Source: Elusimicrobiota bacterium (GTDB lineage Bacteria > Elusimicrobiota > Elusimicrobia > UBA1565). Taken from it: a DNA stretch of 41,100 nt. A program made the translations under genes and the position numbers. Positions within the stretch are counted from its first letter, which is position 1. Each line of letters begins with the position of its first letter. Shown here in pieces: positions 14,676-24,672 of the stretch. Under the pieces are notes generated by a model. The model saw only the letters and a list, made by a program, of their open reading frames with translations, was not told the origin of the DNA and did no database searches. The stretch is from assembly GCA_003450735.1 (NCBI GenBank), contig DMEZ01000023.1, positions 1 to 41,100 of the forward strand, read 5' to 3'.

Positions 14676-16453
14676 CTACGGCAGGAACTCTTCGTCCGGC
14701 CCGACGAGCCCCGGGGTCTGCGAGCGGTTCTGACGGCGGGCCTCGTCTTCCACCTTCGGCTTCAGGAACTCGAACAAGCTCTTCGCCGTGACCTTCCCCG
14801 AGCCGTCCTTCGCCTCGGAGAACCCCCGCAGAAGCCAGTAGGTGAACGCCCCGTGCCGGGCCTCGTCCAGACTCCCCGTGATCTCGTCGCCCCCGGCGGC
14901 GGTGAAGAGCGTCAAGCGCCCCGAAGCGGGCGTCTCGAGCTTGTTCACCAAGGGGCGCGCCCCCCTGGGCAGGACGGAGCGCCCGCCGGCGCCCGAGAAG
15001 CAGGCGTCGAGCGCCGCGACCACCTGTCTGGCCTTGAGCTTGTCCAAGGCGGAGTAGACCTGCGCAAGCGGATAGGCGGTGGACTGCAGGAACTTCGCGT
15101 CCCCGTCCCAGGGCAGGAGGTAGGCCTGCCCCGTGGAAGCGTCGGGGGCGCCGTGGCCGGAGTAGTAGAAGAAGACCCGGGAATCCGGCCCCGCGTTCCT
15201 GGGCAGCCATTCCTCTAGGTAGGCCTGGAGCTGGCTCTTCGTCGCGTCCGCCCCCTTGAGGAAGATCATGTTCCGGGCCGGCACGCCCAGGGCGAGCAGA
15301 TGTCTGCGCACCGCCTCCGCGTCCCGCTCGGCATAGTCCGCCTTGGGAAGACTCTTGTAGCTTTCGATGCCCACCACGAGAGCGAGGTCGGAATCGCTCT
15401 CGGGCCTCTTGTAGGAGGGCTCCTCCACGCTGGGCAGGCGGGGAGCCGCCTTCTCGACCGCCGGCAGGGCCGCGGTCTTGAACTGGGCCGCCCGGCGCTG
15501 GGCGTCCTGGAGCTGCTCCGGGCTCAGGGCGGCGGAGAGCTCATCGCGCCTGGCCTGGGCGCTCTTGTGCCCGCCCGCGGCCGCAAGGGCGTACCACTTG
15601 TAGGCCTCGACCTTGTCCTGCCCGATGCCCTGCCCCTTCTCGTAGTACGTTCCCAACAGGTCTTGCCCGCAGGGAACGCCCTGCGCTCGCTTCGCCCACG
15701 CGAACGCGGCCTCGAAGTTCGGCGGAGTCCCCTCGCCCTTGAGGTGCATGGGCGCCAGACGGCAGGCGGCGACGGTGTCGCCCTTCTCGGCCGCCCTGGT
15801 CAGCCACTCGAGCTCCGCCGCCTTGTTGCCCGCGCTCAGGTCGGCCAGCAGGAGCATGGACGGGACGTGGCCGGAATCCGCGGCCCGGCGGGCCCAGGCC
15901 GCCGCCTGAGCGGGATCCTTCAGGGCCTGGCGCATCGCGGCCAGGGCGTACTGGGCCTCGACCAGGTCCTGGTCGGCGGCCAGCCTCTGCCACTTGAGCG
16001 CCTTGTCCAGGTCGCGGCCGACGCCGTCCCCCGCGTTAAACATCAGCCCCAGGTGGTACTGGCAGGCGGCCCAGCCCTCGTCGGCGCAGTCCTCGATCTC
16101 CTTGAACTTCCTGCGGGCGTCGAAGCGGGGGGCGACGTCCAAGGCCTGCCGGACGAAGGAGAGCGTGAGCGGCTTCTTCCTGCCGGCCCGGGCCACCGTG
16201 AGCGAGACCGGCGCCCTCTGCGGGCCCCGGATGCGGGCGACGACCTGCTCGAGCGACTCCCCCGCGGTCGGGGCGCCGTCCACGGCCTCGATGCGGTCGC
16301 CGCAGCGCAAGCCGCCCTTCCGGGCGGGGGAGCCTTCGGCGGCGTCGACGACGTAGACGCCCTCGCCCAGCTTCTGGAGCCTGGCCGAGAGCCCGCTCAT
16401 GGGCTCGGCGGCGCCGGCCCAAAGGGCCGGCAGGAGAAGGAGCAGCGCGAAGG

Positions 16454-16457
<4 letters not shown>
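14676..16457 (-). CDS. Exported PDZ-Sel1-caspase-like (C14) protein
   Basis: The 593-residue protein starts with a signal peptide (VTFALLLLLPALWAGA). A PDZ-like domain (about 27-100, RKGGLRCGDRIEAVDG) precedes about five Sel1-type repeats (about 118-300, e.g. AACQYHLGLMFNAGDGVGRD). A linker leads to a caspase-like peptidase domain (about 350-590) with a plausible catalytic dyad: His435 (YYSGHGAPD) and Cys486 (ALDACFSGAGG). The GTG start at 16457 overlaps the glgX stop as GTGA, so the two genes are translationally coupled. The open frame upstream of this GTG is opposite glgX and is not part of the protein. An exported orthocaspase with PDZ and Sel1 scaffolding suggests a regulated envelope protease, but its substrate is unknown. 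Confidence 0.9.
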
Positions 16458-18535
<2,078 letters not shown>

Positions 18536-18541
18536 GGCGGC

Positions 18542-18550
18542 ATTATGCTA
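18542..18550. promoter_or_regulatory. Overlapping divergent -10 boxes for glgX and htpG
   Basis: The gap of 28 bp between the two start codons contains one AT-rich island. On the plus strand TATGCT (18544-18549) is 14 bases from the htpG ATG. On the minus strand CATAAT (18542-18547) or TAGCAT (18545-18550) is 6-9 bases from the glgX ATG. No clear -35 boxes are seen. The glgX mRNA would be leaderless or nearly so. Confidence 0.5.
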
Positions 18551-18563
18551 TTTTTTCATTCTG

Positions 18564-20408
18564 ATGAGCCAAGAAAAGCACGAGTTCCAGGCGGAGGTCC
18601 GCCAGCTGCTCAAGCTGGTGGTCCACTCGCTCTACACCCACAAAGAGGTCTTCCTGAGGGAGCTCCTCTCCAACGCCTCCGACGCGGTCGACAAGCGCCG
18701 CTACGCGGCCCTTACCGACCCCTCGCTGGCGCCGCCCGAGAGCGGGCCGAACGGCCCGTACCGCATCGTCCTGGAGGCCCCGCCCGGCGGGAAGACCCTG
18801 TCGGTATCGGACAACGGCATCGGGATGGACCGCGACGAGCTGCAGAAGAACCTCGGGACCATCGCGCGCTCCGGCACGCAGGAGTTTTTGGAGCGGCTGA
18901 AGGCGGTGCAGGGGCAGAACGCCCCGGATCTTATCGGCCAGTTCGGGGTGGGCTTCTACTCGGCCTTCATGGCCGCCGAGAAGGTGAGCGTCGTCTCCCG
19001 CAAGGCCGGGCAGGAGAAGGCCTGGCGCTGGGAGTCGGCGGGAGAGGGCGAGTTCACGCTGGAGGAGGCGGAGCGCTCCGAGCCGGGCACCACCGTGGAG
19101 CTGACCCTGCGCAAGCCGGAGGCCGGCGAGCCGGACTTCGCGGACGCCGCGCTCCTCAAGCGCCTGGTCAAGCGCTACTCGGACTTCGTGCCCACGCCCA
19201 TCGAGCTCGCGGGCGAGACCCTCAACTCGATGACGCCGCTCTGGACGAAGCCCGCCAAGGACATCACCCCCGAGGAGCACGCGGGCTTCTACCGCCGCCT
19301 CGCCCGCGAGAGCGAGGCCCCGCTCGAGAGCATCCGCTTCTCGGCGGAGGGCGCCTCCCTGCGCTACGACGCGCTCCTCTACGTCCCCGCGAAGGCGCCT
19401 CTCGACTGGCTGCTGGACCCCGAGAAGCGGGGAGGCATCCAGCTCTATTCCAAGCGCGTCTTCATCATGGACGACTGCCGCGGCCTCGCCCCCGACTACC
19501 TGCGCTTCTTGCGCGGGGTCGTGGACTGCCCCGACCTGCCGCTCAACGTCTCGCGCGAGACCCTCCAGCAGGACAGGAGCCTCGGCCTCATCCAGGAGAG
19601 GGTCACCCGCAAGACCCTCGAATCGTTGAAGGCCCTCCTGGAGAACGACCGCAAGAAGTACGAGGCGTTCTGGGGCCAGTTCGGCCGCATCCTCAAGGAG
19701 GGGCTCTACACCGACAGCGCGGAACGCGACCGGCTCAAGGAGCTGGTCCTCTTCGAGACCTCGCGCTCAGAGGGCCTTTCGACCTTCAAGGAGTACTCCG
19801 CCCGGATGCCCGAGGGGCAGAAGGAGGTCTACTACCTCTGCGGGGACTCGCGCGCCGCCCTCCTGCAGTCGCCCCACCTGGAGGCCCTCAACGAGAAGGG
19901 CTGGGAGGTCGTCTTCTTCACCGACGCGGTGGACGAGTTCGTGGTCGGCCTCCTCCACGACTGGGACGGCAAGCTTCTGCGCTCGGCCCGGGAGGACCTT
20001 CGGCTCGACGAGAAGCACGCCGCCCGCGAGGAGGCCGAGAAGGCGCATCCCGGCCTGGGAGAGGTCCTCAAGAGCAAGCTCTCCGGCCTGGCCGCCGAGG
20101 TGCGCTTCTCGGAGAAGCTGACCCAGAGCCCCTCGGCCCTGGTCAACGAGGGGGCCCCGAGCCCCGCCATCGAGAAGGCCATGCGCCGCGCGGGGCACCC
20201 CGTGCCGGAGGGGCGCCGCATCCTGGAGCTCAACCCCTCGCACCCCGTGGTCGAAAAGCTGGCCCAAGCCGCGAAAGGGGACAAGGACGCCCAGGTGGTG
20301 GAGGAGTACGCCCAGCTGCTCTACGGGCTGGCGGCGCTGAGGGAGGGCCTGCCCCTGCCCGACGGGGGCAAGTTCTCCAGGCTCGTGGCCGACCTGATGG
20401 CGCGCTGA
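18564..20408 (+). CDS. htpG: Hsp90-family chaperone HtpG
   Basis: The 614-residue protein has the Hsp90 ATP-binding motifs ELLSNASDAVDKRRY, SDNGIGM, GTIARSGTQEFLERL and GQFGVGFYSAFM. It continues with the middle domain (catalytic-loop segment SRETLQQDR) and a C-terminal dimerisation region. It is a cytosolic ATP-dependent chaperone for late folding of client proteins. The start at ATG 18564 (MSQEKHEFQAEV) is where homology begins, and the frame upstream is opposite glgX. It appears to be a single-gene transcript. Confidence 0.97.
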   Translation: MSQEKHEFQAEVRQLLKLVVHSLYTHKEVFLRELLSNASDAVDKRRYAALTDPSLAPPESGPNGPYRIVLEAPPGGKTLSVSDNGIGMDRDELQKNLGTIARSGTQEFLERLKAVQGQNAPDLIGQFGVGFYSAFMAAEKVSVVSRKAGQEKAWRWESAGEGEFTLEEAERSEPGTTVELTLRKPEAGEPDFADAALLKRLVKRYSDFVPTPIELAGETLNSMTPLWTKPAKDITPEEHAGFYRRLARESEAPLESIRFSAEGASLRYDALLYVPAKAPLDWLLDPEKRGGIQLYSKRVFIMDDCRGLAPDYLRFLRGVVDCPDLPLNVSRETLQQDRSLGLIQERVTRKTLESLKALLENDRKKYEAFWGQFGRILKEGLYTDSAERDRLKELVLFETSRSEGLSTFKEYSARMPEGQKEVYYLCGDSRAALLQSPHLEALNEKGWEVVFFTDAVDEFVVGLLHDWDGKLLRSAREDLRLDEKHAAREEAEKAHPGLGEVLKSKLSGLAAEVRFSEKLTQSPSALVNEGAPSPAIEKAMRRAGHPVPEGRRILELNPSHPVVEKLAQAAKGDKDAQVVEEYAQLLYGLAALREGLPLPDGGKFSRLVADLMAR

Positions 20409-20412
20409 GCGC

Positions 20413-21303
20413 CTAGTCCTGGAAGTAGGTGCCGAAGTAGAGGGTGTACCGGCCGGCATTCATCCCGGCGCCCTTGTCGATCTTCAGGCTCTCGAGGTTG
20501 ACTCCCAGCCGCCCGCTCGCGTTGACGGTCTTGACCACGTCGCCCGTCTTCGGGGCCTCGCGCAGCTGGTTGTTGCCGATGTAGATCATCACGTGGGAGA
20601 TCTTGGAGCTGCCGCCCTTCGCGCTGAAGACCAGGTCGCCCGGCTGCAGCTTGTCGACGGGCTTGGACTTCAGGCGCTGCTCGTGCGCGGTGCGGGGCAC
20701 CTGGTTGCCCATGCCGATGTAGGAGAAGGCGAGCTGGACGAGGCCCGAGCAGTCCACGCCGCGCGGGGAGCGGCCGCCCCAGACGTAGGGCACGCCCTCG
20801 AGCTTCTGGGTCTCCTTGAGGAAGGCGTCGCGGGCCGGGTCGAGCTTGTCGTTCGGGTTCCGCTCCGGGACCTCGACCTGGCGGAAGCTTCCGGCCAGGT
20901 TCGAATCCCGGGCGATCAGCTCCGTGCGCACCCAGCCGGAGTAGTTCTGGGTGGGGATGTTGACGTGCGTCCAGCCGTCCGAGCGCTCCTCGGTGATCTC
21001 GACGGTCTCACCCTTGTTGACCTGGGTGCCGCGCCAGAGGGTCTTGCCGTCCAGCTCGATCTTGTCCTCGTCTTTGGGATCCTTGATGGGGTCGGCGAGG
21101 TCGGAGTAGATGTTCACTCCCTCCGCCGATGACCAGCGGCGGGGGGAGGAGTTCTCGCCGGAGGGGCCGGACACGGCGTTGGGGGCGTCGGAAAGGGCGG
21201 CGATGGACTGGAAGCCGAGGGCCTGGAGGTCGTCGAAGGACTGCGCCGAAGCGGGAAGGGCCAGGGAGAGCGCGAGGGTCGCGGCGATCAGAACTCGGGT
21301 CAT
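20413..21303 (-). CDS. Secreted NlpC/P60 peptidase with SH3-type domain
   Basis: The 296-residue protein has a signal peptide (MTRVLIAATLALSLALPASA). A bacterial SH3-like domain (about 85-155, with NKGETVEITEERSDGWTHVN and SGWVRTELI) is followed by an NlpC/P60 domain with catalytic Cys in GVDCSGLVQLAFSYIG and His in ISHVMIYIG. Such enzymes cleave gamma-D-Glu-diamino-acid or D-Ala-linked peptides in cell-wall stems. The ATG at 21303 has a strong ribosome-binding site (GGAGGAGG, about 6 bases upstream). The leader contains an unusual cluster of CTAG sites (21360-21395). It ends 4 bp from the convergent htpG stop. Confidence 0.93.
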   Translation of the reverse strand: MTRVLIAATLALSLALPASAQSFDDLQALGFQSIAALSDAPNAVSGPSGENSSPRRWSSAEGVNIYSDLADPIKDPKDEDKIELDGKTLWRGTQVNKGETVEITEERSDGWTHVNIPTQNYSGWVRTELIARDSNLAGSFRQVEVPERNPNDKLDPARDAFLKETQKLEGVPYVWGGRSPRGVDCSGLVQLAFSYIGMGNQVPRTAHEQRLKSKPVDKLQPGDLVFSAKGGSSKISHVMIYIGNNQLREAPKTGDVVKTVNASGRLGVNLESLKIDKGAGMNAGRYTLYFGTYFQD

Positions 21304-21359
21304 GGTCCACCTCCTCCGACATGGATAGAGTGGACCCACCAGGTTCATCCGACACATGA

Positions 21360-21395
21360 CTAGAGTCCTAGGCTGTACTAGGCCCAAGGACCTAG
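21360..21395 (-). promoter_or_regulatory. Possible promoter region with four CTAG sites
   Basis: CTAG occurs at 21360, 21368, 21378 and 21392. On the minus strand a weak promoter can be read: TTGGGC and TCTAGT separated by 17 bp, upstream of the NlpC/P60 gene. The same bases can pair (GTCCT with AGGAC) and might form a small hairpin after the upstream ATPase gene. Confidence 0.35.
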
Positions 21396-21399
21396 ACGC

Positions 21400-22617
21400 T
21401 CAGAACGTCGAATCCAGGACTTCGCGGACGCTGGTCAGGCCCTCGAGCGCCTTCTGCAGGCCGTCCTGCACCAGCGTACGCATCCCCGTGTTCCGCGCCG
21501 CGGCGCGCAGCGCCTCCGGGCCGCCCCGCAGGCAGGCCCCGCGCAGGCCGTCGTCCATGATCAAAAGCTCCTGCAGGCCGATGCGTCCGCGGTAGCCGGT
21601 GCCCCCGCAGGATCCGCAGCCGGCCGCCTCGAAGAGCTTGGCGCCGGCCGGCAGGGGCGCGGCGTGCTCCTTGAAGACCAGGACGTCCGCCATCGACGGG
21701 TCGCAGGGCTTGCGGCAGGCGCAGAGCCGGCGGGCGAGGCGCTGGGCCAGGACGGCCTTGAGCGCCGCGGCGACCAGGGTGGGCTCGAGGCCCATCTCCA
21801 GCAGGCGCGAGACCGCGGAGGGGGCGTCCTCGGTGAAGACGGTGGAGAAGACCAGGCCGCTCATCGCCGTCTTCAGGGTGAGCTCGGCCGTTCCCGCGTC
21901 GCCGATCTCGCCGGTCATGACGACGTCCGGGTCGAAGCGCCGGATGGAGCGCAGGGCCGCGGTGAAATCGAAGCCCAGGCCGGGGTTGGCGGGGACCTGC
22001 AGGATGCCCTCGAGCTCGTACTCGACCGGGCTCTCCACGGTCACGATCTTGATCTCCGGCCGCTTGAGGTGGTCGAGGAGGGAGTAGAGGGTCGTGGTCT
22101 TCCCCGTCTTCGCCAGGCCGCTCACCAGCACCAGCCCCGGGGCCCGGCGGCCGCCGATGCCCTTGAACAAAGCCAGAAGCTTTTCGAAGGTGTCCGGTAA
22201 AAAGCCCAGCTCGCCGATGCCGCGCTTGAGGGAGGCGCGGTCGAGCACGCGCAGCACGCAGGCCTCTCCGTGCAGGGTGGGCAGCATCTCGACGTGGAGG
22301 TCGACGGGGTTCCCTTGGACGAGCACCTGGATGCGGCCCGTCTGGGGGAGGCGCCGCTCCGTGATGTCCATCACCCCGGTCATGATCTTGATCTTGGCGT
22401 TCAGCAGGCTCCGCAGGCGGCCGGGGACGCCGAAGGGCCCCGGCGCCAGGACTCCGTCGATGCGATAGCGCACGGCGACGCTTTCGCCCGGGAAAGGCTC
22501 GATGTGGATATCCGAGGCCCGGACTTTGATCGCGTGCAGGAGGATCGCGTTGACGAGCTTCTCCACCTCGGTGGAGTCCTGGTCGATGGCGCCGTCCTCT
22601 TCCTTGGGGTCGCTCAT
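21400..22617 (-). CDS. GspE/PilB-type secretion ATPase with altered motifs
   Basis: The 405-residue protein matches the N2 and ATPase domains of type II secretion or type IV pilus motor ATPases, starting at VNAILLHAIKVRASDIHIEP. Walker A is GLAKTGKTTT (Lys173). The C-terminal metal-binding loop has cysteines (CACRKPC, CGSC). Two normally conserved positions differ. The Asp box reads GEIGDAGTA with Gly239 where GEIRD has Arg, and the His box reads STVFTEDA with Phe261 where STLHTNDA has His. It also lacks the usual N1 domain. It may be a regulatory or slow paralogue rather than the main motor. It is the last gene of an operon after yciH. ATG 22617 is preferred because a GGGAGGG site lies upstream, though a GTG at 22623 is possible. 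Confidence 0.88.
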   Translation of the reverse strand: MSDPKEEDGAIDQDSTEVEKLVNAILLHAIKVRASDIHIEPFPGESVAVRYRIDGVLAPGPFGVPGRLRSLLNAKIKIMTGVMDITERRLPQTGRIQVLVQGNPVDLHVEMLPTLHGEACVLRVLDRASLKRGIGELGFLPDTFEKLLALFKGIGGRRAPGLVLVSGLAKTGKTTTLYSLLDHLKRPEIKIVTVESPVEYELEGILQVPANPGLGFDFTAALRSIRRFDPDVVMTGEIGDAGTAELTLKTAMSGLVFSTVFTEDAPSAVSRLLEMGLEPTLVAAALKAVLAQRLARRLCACRKPCDPSMADVLVFKEHAAPLPAGAKLFEAAGCGSCGGTGYRGRIGLQELLIMDDGLRGACLRGGPEALRAAARNTGMRTLVQDGLQKALEGLTSVREVLDSTF

Positions 22618-22619
22618 CG

Positions 22620-22871
22620 TCACCCTCCCTTCCGTTTGACTTCGTAGCCCTTCTCTTTCAGCTCGCCCTCGATGACGTCCCGATGGTCGCCCTGCACCTC
22701 GATGACGCTCCCCTCGACGCGCCCGCCGCAGGCGAAGCGCTTCTTCCACTCCCGCAGCATCTCCTCCTTGAGGGAGGGATGCATCAGCAGGCCCTCGAGC
22801 CGCGTCACCCCGCTGCCCTTGCCCCCTCGCACGAAGGATAGGTAGACCGGCTTAGGCTGGGGTCTGGTCAC
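22620..22871 (-). CDS. yciH: Bacterial SUI1/YciH (eIF1-like) translation factor
   Basis: The 83-residue protein matches the SUI1/eIF1 fold: GKGSGVTRLEGL, then a helix (LKEEMLREWKKRFACGG), then VIEVQGDHRDVIEGELKEKGYEVKRKGG. In archaea and eukaryotes this family proofreads start codons; bacterial YciH has been linked to translation under stress, with a less certain role. Its GTG at 22871 overlaps the upstream PH-domain gene stop as GTGA. Many genes in this window start at GTG or TTG, or on very short leaders. Confidence 0.9.
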   Translation of the reverse strand: MTRPQPKPVYLSFVRGGKGSGVTRLEGLLMHPSLKEEMLREWKKRFACGGRVEGSVIEVQGDHRDVIEGELKEKGYEVKRKGG

Positions 22872-23383
22872 GGCGCGCAGCCGTCCTCCTCTCGCGCCGC
22901 CCCTGCGGCGCTAGGGCCCGCCGCGGATGTCGGCGACGCCTGCCTGGGCGGCACGGCGAGGCGCGCCTTGCGCACCCTCTCCTTGACCTCTTCGGCGTCC
23001 GCGACCCCGGCGAAGGAGAGGCCGGCCGACTCCCCGAGGGAGCTGTAGACCAGCACATCGCCCATCCCCGCGAGGCGCTGGAAGAAGGTCTGCGTGAGGT
23101 CCACGGCGCGCGCGTCGCAGAGGTCCGCCTCGACCACGCTGCGTGCGAAGAAGCCCTCCTGCACACGCACCCGCTCGGTGGTGAGCTCGTAGGAGCGGGC
23201 CAGGCGCTTGAGCGCGGCCGAGAGCAGGGCCGCCAGGCAGGCCGCGGCGCAGATCCCCGCGGGCAGGAGGCGGTCGTGGGCGGCCAGGCCGCCGGCCGTC
23301 GCACCCAGCAGGGCGGCCAGGGCGAGCTCAGGCCACCAGTTCCAGAAGGACGGGTGGCCGCGCCAGAGCCGCTCCTCGCTCAC
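22868..23383 (-). CDS. Membrane protein with bacterial PH domain (YdbS/bPH2-like)
   Basis: The 171-residue protein has two hydrophobic segments (about 15-35 and 40-58). A bPH2-type domain follows (SYELTTERVRVQEGFFARSVVEADLCDARAVDLTQTFFQRLAGMGDVLVYSS). A low-complexity Ala/Pro-rich tail of about 30 residues ends the protein. The family is widespread but poorly characterised. The GTG at 23383 overlaps the rhomboid stop as GTGA. It is embedded in the operon rhomboid-PH-yciH-GspE. Confidence 0.85.
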   Translation of the reverse strand: MSEERLWRGHPSFWNWWPELALAALLGATAGGLAAHDRLLPAGICAAACLAALLSAALKRLARSYELTTERVRVQEGFFARSVVEADLCDARAVDLTQTFFQRLAGMGDVLVYSSLGESAGLSFAGVADAEEVKERVRKARLAVPPRQASPTSAAGPSAAGAAREEDGCAP

Positions 23384-24018
23384 CGGTTCCTCCGCTCCCA
23401 GAGCCAGGTCCGGATGCGCGAGCGCAGGGTCTGGAAGTGCTCCAGGCCGAAGAAGAGCGCGTAGTTGACCAGGCTCGAGACCACGGTCAGGCGGGTGTAG
23501 CCGTCCCCGGCCAGGAGCATCCAGGCCGTCCACACCCACGCGGCGAGCGCCAGCCAGCGCACCTTCACCGGCAGGACGAAGAAGAGCAGGATCTCCATCT
23601 CCGGATGCACCGCGGCGAAGGCCAGGAACAGACTCATGTTCAGAGCCGTATTGGGCAGGCCGACCCCGAAGGCCAGGGAGGCGGCCAGCAGACTCAGGGC
23701 GCCGAGGGCGTAGAAGAGGTTGAAGCGGAAGGAGCCCCACTCCCGCTCGAGCGAGCCGGCGATCACGTAGAGCATGTACAGCCAGATGAGCATCCACAGG
23801 GGGGAGGCAGGTGGAGGCACGAAGAGGAAGGTGAAAGCCCGCCACACCTGCCCGCGCAGGAGGAGGTCGGGGAGCAGGGTGAGCATCGCCGGGAACTCGG
23901 GCTTGAGCAGGCTCAGCGCCCAGACGGCGGCGTTCATGACCACGATGAACAGGGAGAGGTCTTCGACCGCGAATGAGCCGAAGCGCCTTTCCAGGCGGAG
24001 GATCCAGGCCGGGGTCAC
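23380..24018 (-). CDS. Rhomboid-like membrane protein, probably not a protease
   Basis: The 212-residue protein has about six membrane helices. The overall layout resembles rhomboids: WRAFTFLFVP, then a WMLIWLYMLYVIAGSLEREWGSFRF segment, then NTALNMSLFLAFAAVHPE. The catalytic GxSG motif is absent and no matching His is evident, so it is likely a pseudo-rhomboid acting as a membrane adaptor. It is the first gene of a four-gene minus-strand operon. The only suitable start is GTG 24018. Its -10-like TATAAA at 24045-24050 overlaps the orn promoter. Confidence 0.78.
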   Translation of the reverse strand: MTPAWILRLERRFGSFAVEDLSLFIVVMNAAVWALSLLKPEFPAMLTLLPDLLLRGQVWRAFTFLFVPPPASPLWMLIWLYMLYVIAGSLEREWGSFRFNLFYALGALSLLAASLAFGVGLPNTALNMSLFLAFAAVHPEMEILLFFVLPVKVRWLALAAWVWTAWMLLAGDGYTRLTVVSSLVNYALFFGLEHFQTLRSRIRTWLWERRNR

Positions 24019-24044
24019 CTTGGGGCTCGCGGCATCGCCCTCAT

Positions 24045-24054
24045 TTTATACAAT
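24045..24054. promoter_or_regulatory. Overlapping divergent -10 boxes for the rhomboid operon and orn
   Basis: On the plus strand TACAAT (24049-24054) is 7 bases from the orn ATG, so transcription would start at or next to the start codon. On the minus strand TATAAA (24045-24050) is 26 bases from the rhomboid GTG. The two boxes overlap in a single AT-rich island. No convincing -35 boxes are present. Confidence 0.5.
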
Positions 24055-24061
24055 TAGCGTC

Positions 24062-24607
24062 ATGCAGGACCGGCGCAACCTCGTCTGGATGGACATGGAG
24101 ATGACCGGGCTCGACCCCGAGACGGACCTCATCCTCGAGATCGCCACGGTCGTCACCGACGGCCAGCTCCAGCCGCTGGCCGAGGGGCCCGTGATGGCCC
24201 TCCACCAGTCCCAAGAGGTGCTCGAAGGCATGGACCCCTGGTGCGTCGAGCACCACGGCGCCTCGGGCCTGACCCGGCGCTGCCTCGAGTCGAAGTTCAC
24301 GGTCGAGCAGGCCGAGATCGCCACGCTCGAGTTCGTGCGCAAGTGGTGCCCCGAGAAGGCCTCGCCGCTCTGCGGCAACTCCATCCATCAGGACCGCCGC
24401 TTCCTCAGCCGCTTCATGCCGCGGCTCAACAGCTACCTGCACTACCGCATCGTGGACGTGAGCTCCTTCAAGGAGATGATCGACCGCTGGTACCCCGGCG
24501 AGGCGGTGCGCTCCCAGAAGAAGCAGACCCACCTGGCGCTCGACGACATCCGGGAGTCCATCGCGGAGCTCGCGGACTACCGCCGGCGCTTCATGAAGTC
24601 CGCCTAG
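24062..24607 (+). CDS. orn: Oligoribonuclease
   Basis: The 181-residue protein is a DEDDh 3'-5' exonuclease. It has NLVWMDMEMTGLDPETDLILEIATVVTD (first Asp-Glu pair), GNSIHQDRRFLSRFMP (second Asp), and HLALDDIRESIAEL (catalytic His and last Asp). Orn degrades two- to five-base RNA fragments and the dinucleotide pGpG from cyclic-di-GMP breakdown. Length and motif spacing are normal. The mRNA is probably leaderless. A long palindrome (24617-24672) follows the stop and may serve as terminator for both convergent genes. Confidence 0.97.
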   Translation: MQDRRNLVWMDMEMTGLDPETDLILEIATVVTDGQLQPLAEGPVMALHQSQEVLEGMDPWCVEHHGASGLTRRCLESKFTVEQAEIATLEFVRKWCPEKASPLCGNSIHQDRRFLSRFMPRLNSYLHYRIVDVSSFKEMIDRWYPGEAVRSQKKQTHLALDDIRESIAELADYRRRFMKSA

Positions 24608-24616
24608 GACGCGTGG

Positions 24617-24672
24617 GGCCCCTTGTCGCGCCCTTATCAGCCCATCTCAGGATGGGCTGGCTCCAAGGGGCC
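24617..24672. repeat. Nested 56-bp palindrome between convergent genes
   Basis: The outer arms are GGCCCCTTG (24617-24625) and CAAGGGGCC (24664-24672). The inner arms are CAGCCCATC (24638-24646) and GATGGGCTG (24651-24659) around a 4-base loop. The minus-strand YdcF-like gene ends inside it, with its TGA in the loop (24647-24649). There is no T-run, so it is either a bidirectional RNA-stabilising or terminating hairpin or a palindromic element. Its size and position recall the repeat at 1-150, but the sequences differ. Confidence 0.7.

Noticed and set aside
21360..21395. Synthetic promoter contamination, because CTAG-rich -35/-10 spacing recalls engineered promoters
   Set aside because: The bases do not match such parts beyond the CTAG units, and the surroundings are continuous with the chromosome.
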